A stretch of 64,000 nt of DNA from Nostoc sp. NIES-4103 (GCF_002368335.1 NZ_AP018288.1:1703355-1767354), one strand, 5' to 3'. Shown: positions 17,883 to 25,890, counted from the first letter of the stretch. Notes: a model not told the origin generated them from the sequence alone. Translations and numbers: made by a program.

Positions 17883-17939
17883 ATGTTCAGCAGCAGTTAC
17901 TACTTTTATTTTTGGTTTAAGGCGGTTCACCGGGAGTGA
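17883..17939 (+). CDS. Leader peptide 1 of aroF, aromatic-rich (18 aa)
   Basis: ATG to TGA reads MFSSSYYFYFWFKAVHRE, with Tyr-Tyr-Phe-Tyr-Phe-Trp-Phe consecutive. Eight of 18 residues are Phe, Tyr or Trp, the end products of the pathway that DAHP synthase begins. The last codons, GCG GTT CAC CGG G, are one arm of the antiterminator stem, so a ribosome reaching the stop codon would cover that arm. No strong Shine-Dalgarno is visible. This is the hallmark of a ribosome-mediated attenuator. Confidence 0.85.
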   Translation: MFSSSYYFYFWFKAVHRE

Positions 17940-18003
17940 GTCAAGTTTCCGTCTGGAAACCGCCCGGTGAACCGCAGAGCCAACTCTGCGGTTTTTGTGT
18001 TTT
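17922..18003 (+). promoter_or_regulatory. Attenuator 1: antiterminator stem and overlapping intrinsic terminator
   Basis: GCGGTTCACCGGG (17922-17934) pairs perfectly over 13 bp with CCCGGTGAACCGC (17963-17975), with a nested hairpin GTTTCC-GTCT-GGAAAC (17945-17960). The competing terminator is CCGCAGAG (17972-17979), loop CCAA, CTCTGCGG (17984-17991) and then TTTTTGTGTTTT. The two structures share CCGC (17972-17975) and cannot coexist. Stalling at the aromatic codons leaves the first stem free to form and blocks the terminator; complete translation masks its 5' arm and lets the terminator form. Confidence 0.88.
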
Positions 18004-18023
18004 AAGAGGAGAATTCCATCATC

Positions 18024-18086
18024 ATGACCTATTTGACTAGCTGGTTTTATAGCTTTTACTTTTGGCCCAGAGCAAGTTCCGGGTAA
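18024..18086 (+). CDS. Leader peptide 2 of aroF, aromatic-rich (20 aa)
   Basis: ATG to TAA reads MTYLTSWFYSFYFWPRASSG, nine Phe/Tyr/Trp in 20 residues, with codons TGG TTT TAT and TTT TAC TTT TGG. A good ribosome-binding sequence, AGGAG, lies at 18007-18011. The last sense codons, AGT TCC GGG, form the 5' arm of the second antiterminator. It starts just downstream of terminator 1, so it is translated only from transcripts that passed the first attenuator. Confidence 0.9.
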   Translation: MTYLTSWFYSFYFWPRASSG

Positions 18087-18144
18087 ATAGCGTCATGCTG
18101 ATGAATCAGAACGCGCCCGGAACTTTAAGTCTCCGGGCTTTTTT
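18074..18144 (+). promoter_or_regulatory. Attenuator 2: antiterminator stem and overlapping intrinsic terminator
   Basis: AAGTTCCGGG (18074-18083) pairs over 10 bp with CCCGGAACTT (18116-18125); the loop can fold a small hairpin (GCGT 18090-18093 with ACGC 18111-18114, CTGA with TCAG inside). The terminator CCCGGA (18116-18121) pairs with TCCGGG (18132-18137) and is followed by C and six Ts. The terminator's 5' arm lies wholly within the antiterminator's 3' arm, so they exclude each other, repeating the logic of attenuator 1. Confidence 0.9.
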
Positions 18145-18164
18145 ATTGTTCAGGTTTCTTGAGC

Positions 18165-18265
18165 AGGGGAGCAGGGGTGAAATAACTAATAACCATTCCC
18201 AATTCCCAATTTCTAGTCCCCAGTCCCGAGTCCCTAATCCCCAGTCCCCAGTCCCTAATCCCCAT
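18165..18265. repeat. STRR heptamers between attenuator 2 and aroF
   Basis: CCCAATT, CCCCAGT and CCCTAAT 7-mers in tandem lie between terminator 2 and the ribosome-binding site AAGGAG (18270-18275) of aroF. A repeat array inside the leader transcript lengthens the 5' untranslated region. Confidence 0.75.
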
Positions 18266-18284
18266 ATTTAAGGAGTATCAAACC

Positions 18285-19157
18285 ATGATTAACGCCAAAC
18301 TTGCTACACAATCTCATCCTAGCCACCAAACAATTATTAAACTTTCACCAACAGTTGCCTTTGGCGGCAAAGAACTGGTAATTATTGGTGGCCCCTGTGC
18401 GGTTGAAAGCTTAGAACAAATGGAGATAGTCGCCCAACAGCTATCTGCTGCGCCTATACAGGCATTACGTGGCGGTGTCTACAAACCCCGTACCTCTCCC
18501 TACGCTTTCCAGGGAATGGGAGAGGAAGGATTGGAAGTTTTAGCGAGGGTGCGATCGCGCTACAATATCCCAGTCATTACTGAAGTGATGTCCATTTCCC
18601 AAATTGAAGTAGTCGCCGCCCAAGCTGATATGCTTCAGATTGGTAGCCGCAACATGCAAAACTTTGACTTGCTCAAAGCTTTAGGACAAGCTGGTAAACC
18701 GATACTACTCAAGCGTGGTTTAGCAGCAACAATTGAAGAATTCGTCATGGCAGCCGAATATATCTTAAGTCATGGCAATCCTGATGTGGTGCTGTGCGAA
18801 CGAGGTATCCGCAGCTTCGATAATTACACTCGCAATGTCTTAGATTTAGGGGCAGTAGCAGCTCTCAAGCAAATAACTCACTTGCCTGTGATTGTAGATC
18901 CTTCCCATGCTGTAGGTAAACGGGAACTGGTAGCACCTTTGGCAAAAGCTGCGGTTGCTTGTGGTGCAGATGGGTTAATTATTGAGTGTCACCCAGAACC
19001 AGAAAAGTCTGTTTCTGATGCACGTCAAGCGCTTTCTTTAGAAGATATGGTGAATTTGGTTGATAGTTTAAAGCCTATAGCAGCAGCTGTTGGGCGGAAT
19101 ATATCACAAGCAAGAGGGGTGGGTTTAAAACCTACCCCTCTTTCTTATGCAGCCTAA
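18285..19157 (+). CDS. aroF: 3-deoxy-7-phosphoheptulonate (DAHP) synthase, type I-beta, catalytic domain only
   Basis: 290 aa. It condenses phosphoenolpyruvate and erythrose-4-phosphate in the first step of aromatic amino-acid synthesis. Family motifs: VIIGGPCAVESLEQ (about residues 31-44), LRGGVYKPRTSPYAFQG, LQIGSRNMQNFDLLKA, PILLKRGL, LCERGIRSFDNYTRN and PVIVDPSHAVGKRE. The catalytic barrel starts almost at once; the ~60-residue N-terminal ferredoxin/ACT-like domain that binds Tyr/Phe in other I-beta enzymes is absent. That fits control by the two upstream attenuators instead of feedback inhibition (inference). ATG 18285 has AAGGAG at 18270-18275. A GC-rich hairpin (19112-19142) overlaps the last codons. 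Confidence 0.95.
   Translation: MINAKLATQSHPSHQTIIKLSPTVAFGGKELVIIGGPCAVESLEQMEIVAQQLSAAPIQALRGGVYKPRTSPYAFQGMGEEGLEVLARVRSRYNIPVITEVMSISQIEVVAAQADMLQIGSRNMQNFDLLKALGQAGKPILLKRGLAATIEEFVMAAEYILSHGNPDVVLCERGIRSFDNYTRNVLDLGAVAALKQITHLPVIVDPSHAVGKRELVAPLAKAAVACGADGLIIECHPEPEKSVSDARQALSLEDMVNLVDSLKPIAAAVGRNISQARGVGLKPTPLSYAA
19112..19142 (+). terminator. Hairpin overlapping the 3' end of aroF
   Basis: AAGAGGGGT (19112-19120) pairs with ACCCCTCTT (19134-19142), with an inner GGTTT/AAACC. It lies in the last coding codons. The following TTCTT is a poor U-tract, so it may act as an mRNA 3' stabiliser or weak terminator. Confidence 0.4.
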
Positions 19158-19226
19158 AAAACTAGTTTTTGGGTATAGGGAATGGGGAATTGCGAATTGC
19201 GAATTGCGAATTGCGAATTGGTTTAG

Positions 19227-19949
19227 TTATTCTCCTCCTCCTTCCCCTTCCCCTTCTTTTTCTCCTTCTCCTTCCTCTTCCTCTTTCACCAAAATCATCA
19301 AACATATACAACTAGCAGCCAGCTTTATCGGACTTAAAGCTTGTGTTTTTAATACAATAAAAGCACCTAATCCTATCAAAACAAAAGGCACGAGGTTATT
19401 GCCATAGTGAGTTAAGATATCAGCGATCGCTTTTTGGTGGGTTAACTTGTATGCTGCATAGCACCAAACTCCTAAGAGTAAGAAGAATAAGCTGATAATC
19501 ACTAAAAAACTACTTAAATTGCTACTAGCAAATAATGGCATGTAAACGCTAATGTTGTCGCTGCCATTGGCGATGGTAACGGCTGCCACACTGTAAGTTT
19601 GAGGAGAAAAAAAGCTAGTAATTGTTGATGCTTCAGATTGTGTTGTTTCTGGTATGATATCTTCTAAAGAATCTTCTTGACGATTTACTAGGCTGCTAAT
19701 ACCGATGGCGATGGGTAGCAATCCAAGTAATCCAATCCAGTGTTGTGGTATAATTAACCCTCCAAAAAAACCAGGCAAGCTGAGGATTATTAGTATTATA
19801 AAACCTAAATACTGACCACAAACAATATTTCGTGGGCGAAAGTTAGCATTGATCTGAGAAAAAAATAGCACGAGAATGATGATATCATCAATGTTAGTGG
19901 CACTAAACGCAACGGCACTTGTGCCAATGGCACTGACTAACTCGTTCAT
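19227..19949 (-). CDS. CadD-type cadmium/cation resistance transporter family protein
   Basis: 240 aa with about six membrane segments. The N-terminal signature ATNIDDIIILVLFFSQ, followed by GQYLGFIILIILSLPGFFGG and IGLLGLLPIAIGI, places it in the CadD family. A paralogue sharing most of these motifs starts at 20,389. The last ~20 residues are Glu/Gly-rich low complexity (EEEEGEGEKEGEGEGGGE) encoded by a pyrimidine-rich tandem repeat, so the C-terminus runs into repeat DNA. Family members are linked to cadmium resistance in Gram-positive bacteria; the ion here is not known. Confidence 0.85.
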   Translation of the reverse strand: MNELVSAIGTSAVAFSATNIDDIIILVLFFSQINANFRPRNIVCGQYLGFIILIILSLPGFFGGLIIPQHWIGLLGLLPIAIGISSLVNRQEDSLEDIIPETTQSEASTITSFFSPQTYSVAAVTIANGSDNISVYMPLFASSNLSSFLVIISLFFLLLGVWCYAAYKLTHQKAIADILTHYGNNLVPFVLIGLGAFIVLKTQALSPIKLAASCICLMILVKEEEEGEGEKEGEGEGGGE

Positions 19950-20388
19950 ATTTTTAAGTAAGTAAATTGACGATAAAAATTTAATCTATAAAAATCCTAA
20001 ATGATATGTGAAAAATTTTAAATAATCTAGGCTGGGCTTTGCCTATGCTCGGCATATTTCAAAAATCAAATAGAAGTCCTATATATGAATAAATATAAAT
20101 TTTATGTCAATATCGGGTGGTTTATGCAGTTCAATTTTAGTATTTTTGAACGGTAGGCTAACGCACTCTTGTATTTTAAATAAGCGGCTACCATGAGTGG
20201 TATCCAAAGCGGCAACTCGCTCACTAATTACGAATTTCATTTACTATTGTGGTAAGTCTGTGGGAAGAAACTAAATTATGTTACGAAACGTAAATGGCTT
20301 GAAACCCTTACAAATGACAAATGACAGTCCTAGCCAGTTATCTTTAATTGCACCGCCCTACTTCAGTCGTATGTTTTAATCATCCAGC
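19950..20388. other. 439-bp divergent intergenic region between two CadD paralogues
   Basis: It carries the promoters of two divergent transporter genes. No gene or known riboswitch fold was recognised. A partly palindromic stretch GGCTGGGCTTTGCC lies near 20,030. Confidence 0.45.
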
Positions 20389-21051
20389 ATGAATAACCTG
20401 CTAGCAGCTTTTACTCAAGGGATAGTAGCCTTTTTAGCTACAAATATTGATGACATCATTATTCTGCTGCTATTTTTCTCGCAGGTAGATGTTAATTTTC
20501 GACGGCGGCATATTTTAATTGGTCAGTACCTTGGTTTTACAGCCATCATTATCGCTAGCTTACCAGGATTTTTTGGCGGTTTGGTAGTGCCACGAGAATG
20601 GATAGGATTATTGGGACTACTACCTATAGGAATTGGTATCAAGCATTTAGTAGATTGGCAAGCAGAAACTACAGAAGTTCAGACAGTAAGTAGTGAATTT
20701 CAACAGTCCTCCTACAAGAACCCTATACTATCTTTTATTGTTAGTATTCTGCATCCTCAAACTTATAAAGTTACAGCAGTAACGATTGCTAATGGTGGGG
20801 ACAATATTAGTATATATATTCCCTTATTTGCTGGTCAAAGTTTTGCCAGTTTGGGAGTAATTATAATAGTTTTTTTTGTCATGCTAGGGATGTTGTGTGC
20901 TGTGGCTTATCTGTTAAGCCGTCAAGCTAGTATTGCTTATGCTTTAAGTCGCTACGGTAAGCATATTGTTCCTTTTGTGTTGATTGCTTTAGGTTTCTTC
21001 ATTATGTATGAAAGAGGCACATTCACCCTATTACCTTGGGTGAAAGGCTAA
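20389..21051 (+). CDS. CadD-type transporter family protein, second paralogue
   Basis: 220 aa. It aligns along its length with the divergent neighbour at 19,227-19,949: ATNIDDIIILLLFFSQVDVNFRRR, IGQYLGFTAIIIASLPGFFGG, WIGLLGLLPIGIGI, TYKVTAVTIANGGDNISIYIPLF. The NGGDNISIY segment, with conserved Asn/Asp within the membrane region, is a likely ion site. A shared but diverged pair facing away from each other suggests an old duplication and perhaps different ion or expression ranges. Function is inferred from family only. Confidence 0.87.
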   Translation: MNNLLAAFTQGIVAFLATNIDDIIILLLFFSQVDVNFRRRHILIGQYLGFTAIIIASLPGFFGGLVVPREWIGLLGLLPIGIGIKHLVDWQAETTEVQTVSSEFQQSSYKNPILSFIVSILHPQTYKVTAVTIANGGDNISIYIPLFAGQSFASLGVIIIVFFVMLGMLCAVAYLLSRQASIAYALSRYGKHIVPFVLIALGFFIMYERGTFTLLPWVKG

Positions 21052-21057
21052 TTAATT

Positions 21058-21121
21058 TTGGATTTACGATTTTAGATTGTTCAATCCAAAATCTAAAATC
21101 TAAAATCTAAAATTAAAAATC
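21058..21121. repeat. Heptamer repeats (AAAATCT) after the CadD paralogue
   Basis: Tandem AATCTAA/AAAATCT units and an inverted TTTTAGATT copy fill the gap between the convergent transporter genes; the inverted pair can fold and may end transcription. Confidence 0.6.
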
Positions 21122-21147
21122 CCTCTATCTACTGCCTTGTATTCAAT

Positions 21148-21945
21148 TTAAACTTGATAAGCTAACTTCCAACTCACCATCATTAAGATAGTGTAAATAA
21201 TAAACCGCAAGGGACGTTGAGGAATTATTTGGCAAACTTTAGCGCCCAGCAGCACACCAGGAACCGAACCTAGCCATATAGGCAATACTAGACTCCAATT
21301 AACTGTTCCCAAAGTGAGATGCCCAAGGGATGTAAATAGTAACAAAATTGCTGCTTGTGAAATATCTGTACCAACTAACTTACGCGCATCAAGACGGAAA
21401 AAGCCAATCAGTACTAAGGCAAACATTGAACCTGAAGAAACGCTAGTTAGACCAACTAAACAGCCTAAAATAGCTCCCAATATGACTGTTATAAATCGAC
21501 CCAAGTTAGTTTTTAAGTCTAATTTGGGCAGTTCAGGTAGAGTAAATTTTGGGAAAAAAGTCAACAGTAATAATTGTACTAAAGCTAACACTGTGATCAA
21601 CAAAATCATGATTCCCAGCAAGCGGAGCAAAATGTTATCCAGGTTATGCTCGCCAGTGCGCTTGATGAGATGCAAAATTCCCACTCCCAACAGTGAACCA
21701 GGAACGCTCCCAAATGCCAACCATTTAACCACATCTGTGTCAAGGGTTTTCTGTTGCCAGTGCTTGACACTGCCGACTACCTTCATTAATGTGGCAGCCA
21801 CGACATCAGAACTCACGGCGATAGAAGGCGGTATCTGAAAGATAAAAATCAACATCGGCGTGATTAAAGAGGCTCCACCAATTCCTGTCAAACCAACGAT
21901 AATGCCAACAAAGAAACTCAAGAGTGGTAATAATAAATAGTCCAT
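21148..21945 (-). CDS. TSUP-family (TauE/SafE) membrane permease
   Basis: 265 aa, about eight hydrophobic segments. The N-terminal GIIVGLTGIGGASLITPMLIF and the mid-protein GCLVGLTSVSSGSMFALVLIGFF are the two related half-repeats typical of the sulfite exporter TauE/SafE superfamily, which move sulfite, sulfoacetate or other organic sulfur anions. A second unrelated-looking TSUP permease is encoded at 42,359. Substrate cannot be read from sequence. Confidence 0.88.
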   Translation of the reverse strand: MDYLLLPLLSFFVGIIVGLTGIGGASLITPMLIFIFQIPPSIAVSSDVVAATLMKVVGSVKHWQQKTLDTDVVKWLAFGSVPGSLLGVGILHLIKRTGEHNLDNILLRLLGIMILLITVLALVQLLLLTFFPKFTLPELPKLDLKTNLGRFITVILGAILGCLVGLTSVSSGSMFALVLIGFFRLDARKLVGTDISQAAILLLFTSLGHLTLGTVNWSLVLPIWLGSVPGVLLGAKVCQIIPQRPLRFIIYTILMMVSWKLAYQV

Positions 21946-22698
21946 ACTCCTATCCAGAAATGGGTTTTCAAGTGCGATCGGCTCAAACTGAGACTCAGTT
22001 CGGGTTTACTGCTAGAAGCAAAGCAGTCAAACTACAGCCCTTTGTTGGACAAAGCTCCTGGCAGCAGGTTATTGGGCTTTTTAAGGGATAAAAAAGACAA
22101 AAGTGTAGCTCGAAGCTTGGGTAGATAATTCCTGGACAACAAAAAATCAGCCTGGGAGTTGTTGAGAGTATATCGGCTCGCATTTCACCAAAACAGACAG
22201 CTACAACTGTTTATGGGTCATTTGTCCGACTCAGTTCAACTCCTGACTCACTTTTTGCAGTTTGACATGCAAAAGGCGGTAAGCCCATCAACTTACCGTA
22301 TTTTAATATTAATCATGGCTAAACGTCTAGCGTACTTGTGTTCTGTATCATCCTGTAATTTGATGATACATGGCACAAGAATAAACTTGTTAGACCTGGT
22401 TGTTGAAAAAATTACCTAACAACACTTAAGTCGTTGAGCAAAAATATTTACAGTCCGAAACGAGCGTTAGCTTCGGACATTGTGTAATTAATTATGTTTA
22501 TCTACTGAAATATTTTTAAAAGTCCCTAGCGACTAGAAGTCGCACGCTACTTGCTACAAGTCGGGTAACCGCGCTCTTCTCAGTGGCTTGGCTAGATAGA
22601 CAAAACCCGCCTGCGCGGGTTCAAAACCTTGATTTTATGTTAGTCCACGTAGGGTAACCCGCGTTTGTGTAGTAGCGAATTATATTCGCCTAATACTT
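21946..22698. other. 753-bp gap: repeats and hairpins, no supported gene
   Basis: It includes hairpin AACCCGC-CTGC-GCGGGTT near 22,605-22,622, a GCGACT/AGTCGC hairpin near 22,530, and short frames without coding character. The AACCCGC hairpin is about 80 bp beyond the stop of the MscS gene and may act as its terminator, though flanking T-runs are weak. Confidence 0.5.
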
Positions 22699-24318
22699 TT
22701 ATGTGATGTTGTGGAATTCACTTACATGAATATCATTCAGACTTTTGGGCTTCAGATATTCTAAAACCTCCTGATATATCTGACTGTTAACGCGATCGCC
22801 TCGTCTGCCGTTCTCCAGTTTGATATCATCGACAAATAAATTGAGTCGAAATTTCATATAGGCAAATCCTTCGTCATACTCGATCCCTTTAACCAAAACT
22901 TGAGGATCTTGCCATTTTTGTCGCGGTTCTTTAAATTTTTCCAGAAGCCATTTGTTTAACTCCAAAACATAATCATCTAAGCGAGTTTCTTCGCGTTGAG
23001 GATTAGAAATTTTCTGATAAAGCCTTTGTACTCGTCGCTTCATGAGATTGATTTTCCGTTCCCATTCATCTGAAATGAGATAGCTGTCGTTATCCAGCAG
23101 ATTTGGATCGCGAATACAAGCACGATACCATTCACGAACTAGTTCAATCAGCGTGTCTTTAGTACGAGTTTCATTACAGGTAAAAACAGAGAGATTGTTT
23201 TGAACTTCAGTGATGGATTCCAACCCCATTAAGCTCAGAATATCTCGATATTCTTGCTGCACATTCTCAATTTCGTCTTGGGTCATACCACCTTTTTCTG
23301 CAAATTGCAAGGTAACCACTAATGCTTCAAGTCCTTGATGAATTTCTTCTAGTTTGAAATTAACTTCTTGTTCTGCAATTAAGCGTAGTCTGCCGATTTC
23401 GCGTTGAGATTCTAGTTCTGCTGCTTGATAGTACTTATCAAGTAGTTCTAATTTGCTATCTATATCGCCTAAAGTGTCTGGATGAGCTAGAATTGCCTCT
23501 TGGATAACTTGCTTGACTTCCTGGAGGTCATACTCAGTTGGCAATCGCAGTTCTGTGGAAAAGTGATAGTAGGATGTAGGACGGCTCAGATTGACAATAT
23601 TTTGTCCTTGGAGAGTGCTGTTGGGAATATAAATATCACAATGTTTTTCTGGTATATACAGTTGAGTTACCCGTACTCCAATCCTGCGTAAGATGGCAAT
23701 ATAGCTATTATCTAGCAGCAACACATCCCCAAATTGAAAGGGTGTATCAATTAACAGCACTACCCCACTAAAAAAGTTTGCCAAAATTCCTTGAGCTGCA
23801 AAGCCAATGACAAAGGTGGCTCCACCCAGTGCTACCCAAATGCCTGTGAGATCGACCCCAAACGATCGCAATACAAACACACCAGCTACAGTGAAAATGA
23901 TTACGGGAACTACTGCTTCAATCAAAGGTAGCAGTACATTATCCCACATTGCCTCAGTTTGTTGGGTGTATTCTCTGAGGTAATAAATGAATACTTGTAG
24001 CAACAGTTGCACTAACCAGTAGCTAATGGAAACAATCAAACCTGCTGCCAAAATATTTTCAAGGCCGTCAATAATCTTAGTATCACGTAACTGATGTAAT
24101 GTGAACTTTAAAAGAGCTAGAACAAAAACTGTGAGTGCAGGATAGGCAGAAACATTAAGTGTTACTAGTGCAATGTCTCGTTCAAATTGGCGAAAAATAG
24201 AACGCAAGACATAAAACAAAATAACGTAAAGTAAGATGCCACCAACAACTGTAATTAGTAAGCTACTCAGAAGGAAAGCCCAAGTATTAGTTTCAAATGG
24301 TAAAAGTTTGCTGAGCAT
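22699..24318 (-). CDS. Mechanosensitive channel of the MscS family
   Basis: 539 aa. Four hydrophobic segments occur in the first ~170 residues, then the pore-lining/MscS core GGATFVIGFAAQGILANFFSG and LLIDTPFQFGDVLLL, followed by the beta domain with YIPNSTLQGQNIVNL, where the PNS motif is typical. The C-terminal ~280 residues are longer than E. coli MscS and hold predicted coiled coil (about residues 295-360) and a charged tail. It should release solutes on osmotic downshock in the inner membrane. Isolated gene; extra domain function unknown. Confidence 0.92.
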   Translation of the reverse strand: MLSKLLPFETNTWAFLLSSLLITVVGGILLYVILFYVLRSIFRQFERDIALVTLNVSAYPALTVFVLALLKFTLHQLRDTKIIDGLENILAAGLIVSISYWLVQLLLQVFIYYLREYTQQTEAMWDNVLLPLIEAVVPVIIFTVAGVFVLRSFGVDLTGIWVALGGATFVIGFAAQGILANFFSGVVLLIDTPFQFGDVLLLDNSYIAILRRIGVRVTQLYIPEKHCDIYIPNSTLQGQNIVNLSRPTSYYHFSTELRLPTEYDLQEVKQVIQEAILAHPDTLGDIDSKLELLDKYYQAAELESQREIGRLRLIAEQEVNFKLEEIHQGLEALVVTLQFAEKGGMTQDEIENVQQEYRDILSLMGLESITEVQNNLSVFTCNETRTKDTLIELVREWYRACIRDPNLLDNDSYLISDEWERKINLMKRRVQRLYQKISNPQREETRLDDYVLELNKWLLEKFKEPRQKWQDPQVLVKGIEYDEGFAYMKFRLNLFVDDIKLENGRRGDRVNSQIYQEVLEYLKPKSLNDIHVSEFHNIT

Positions 24319-24646
24319 TGTAGTAGTTTTATTGCTTTTATTTCAATTGATTTATGATGCTAGTAAATCTGATGTTTCTATCTCCTAACTTTTGGTTCAT
24401 TCCATTTTCAAATTATATAATCTTGAAGATATTTGAGAATTTTCAGGTATAGCAAAGTGCTGAGTGCTGATACTAAGTTGCAGTTTGGAGTAGTACGATT
24501 TCTTCCCCCCTGCTCCCTGCTCTTGAGGCTACTATCTCTGAATGCAACTTGGTATGAGGAGCCACTGTGGTGAGGTTGCCTCACCGTAGTGACTCCTCTA
24601 ACGAGAGAGGGAGTTTGCCAAGGACTTAAGCTTTTTAGTTTATAGA
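24319..24646. other. Gap with nested inverted repeats
   Basis: A 20-bp imperfect stem, AGGAGCCACT...(TTG)...AGTGACTCCT (24,556-24,598), sits just right of a unit bounded by ATACTAAGTTGCA (about 24,471) and TGCAACTTGGTAT (about 24,543), which are inverted repeats of each other. It looks like decayed repeat or MITE DNA. No gene seen. Confidence 0.5.
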
Positions 24647-25042
24647 TTATTCAATTTCCAGTTTTAGACCAGGGAGTAAACGCTCTAAATTTTTCAATGA
24701 TTTTCCTTGCCAGGGCATAGCATTTGAACCTAAGACAATCAACTGAATCCCTTTTTTCTTCCGCAAACTCAAGACGAATTTTGATAGCATACTAATGCCG
24801 GAACTGTTGAGAAATGCTAAATCCCTTAAGTTCAAAGTCATCGTTGCTGGATCAGTTGCGGCAATTTCATTGAGTAAATTACTAATCGGCTCATATTCAC
24901 TAGGCCCTCCAAGACTTAATTCTCCTTTAAAGTTGACTGTTGCAGAGTCTGTATCACCTTCAACAGTGTAATCTTCACCTTTAATTTCTTGCATAACCAT
25001 AGTATGTTCTCTTTCTAAATCAACAATATTTGCATTAGACAC
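24647..25042 (-). CDS. STAS-domain anti-anti-sigma-like protein
   Basis: 131 aa. The STAS-like fold is indicated by TMTLNLRDLAFLNSSGISMLSKFVLSLRKKKG. The Ser pair in LNSSGI matches the phosphorylatable serine position of SpoIIAA-type proteins. It closely follows an ATPase-fold protein (9-bp gap), the usual partner and kinase, and lies near a SpoIIE-type phosphatase. I infer a partner-switching triad. The real start may be a later Met (residue 15 or 17), since the first residues are weakly conserved. Confidence 0.82.
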   Translation of the reverse strand: MSNANIVDLEREHTMVMQEIKGEDYTVEGDTDSATVNFKGELSLGGPSEYEPISNLLNEIAATDPATMTLNLRDLAFLNSSGISMLSKFVLSLRKKKGIQLIVLGSNAMPWQGKSLKNLERLLPGLKLEIE

Positions 25043-25051
25043 CGACGAATA

Positions 25052-25669
25052 CTATACCTTGATTTGTGCCATTGTAGTTACAGCCATGATTAGAGGTTCT
25101 TGCTGAATAGTTTCTAATTTCCAACCGATTTTGGCTGAATAGTCATTAATCATAGTTAACAGCCCTAAGCCGGAAGAACCTTTTTCTTCAGCACTTTTTT
25201 CAATTTGCTGTACATACATTTCATTGGGATCTGAAGCTAGTAATTCTGCAATAAATGCTCTCAATTTATCTTCAGCTCCTGGTTTGATGCTATTGCTGGC
25301 AAAAATCACGGCAGTCACGTTATCTGTTTCATTCAAAAAATGAATGCCAAATTTTACTTTATAGTTAGAACTATCATCATTAAACTTCATGGCATTTTCT
25401 AGAAGTTCGTTAGCGACATAGCTAACAGCACATTTACTTTCTTTTATTCTTTGTTCTTGATTTGGTTCATTTTCATCTACTGGTAAAAAGTTGGTGAAGT
25501 AGTCAGCAAAAAAGTGCGCTGAAAGGCGGTTGCTGCGCCAACGTTCTTTGATTGGGCGAGAACTGGGTGTAAAAGAAAGTTCAAGAGAATCATGTTCTGG
25601 AGGAAAGTCACAGATAAAGTTGCCAAAGGATTCAGCTTTGATTGTAGAGCCTGTAGATATTTGAGTCAT
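25052..25669 (-). CDS. ATP-binding protein of the anti-sigma/HATPase type
   Basis: 205 aa. NELLENAMKFND (N-box-like, about residues 86-97) and GSSGLGLLTMINDYSAKIGW (G-box, about residues 164-183) indicate a GHKL ATPase fold as in RsbW/SpoIIAB-type regulators. A cyanobacterial subfamily of such proteins is encoded next to a STAS protein, as here. It should bind or phosphorylate the STAS partner and another target; no sigma factor is adjacent. Repeats occupy the upstream gap. Confidence 0.8.
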   Translation of the reverse strand: MTQISTGSTIKAESFGNFICDFPPEHDSLELSFTPSSRPIKERWRSNRLSAHFFADYFTNFLPVDENEPNQEQRIKESKCAVSYVANELLENAMKFNDDSSNYKVKFGIHFLNETDNVTAVIFASNSIKPGAEDKLRAFIAELLASDPNEMYVQQIEKSAEEKGSSGLGLLTMINDYSAKIGWKLETIQQEPLIMAVTTMAQIKV

Positions 25670-25697
25670 AGTTTTTTAACCTCTCACGAATGATGGT

Positions 25698-25844
25698 ATG
25701 GATGGGGATTGGGGATTGGGGATTGGGGACTGGGGATTGGGGATTGGGTGAAAAGTCTTTGTCTATTAAAGTTCAGATCGGTGTCAGCCGCCGCTCTGAC
25801 TTTTCGCTTTGTGTCTAGGTTTTATCATCTGTTGAAGCCCTAAC
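25698..25844. repeat. Composite repeat copy A: STRR heptamers plus ~95-bp core
   Basis: GGGGATT 7-mers (25,698-25,748) lead into a core with AAAAGTCTTTGTC, GTTCAGATCGG, GACTTTTCGCTTTGTG and TAGGTTTTATCATCTGTTGA. The same order recurs at 55,118-55,215 (shortened) and, inverted, at 58,901-59,050. Confidence 0.8.
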
Positions 25845-25890
25845 CACCTTGGCTTTTGCTATGCAAGAGTGAGATTTGAATTTGAATTAA

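Noticed and set aside
20030..20060. Riboswitch in front of the CadD paralogue
   Set aside because: The palindromic stretch does not match any riboswitch consensus I can recognise.
21314..21838. 174-aa plus-strand frame
   Set aside because: Opposite strand of the TSUP permease; composition shows no coding character.
22603..22622. AACCCGC-CTGC-GCGGGTT hairpin as a strong terminator
   Set aside because: No T-run on either strand close to the stem, so it is reported only as a possible weak terminator in the gap entry.
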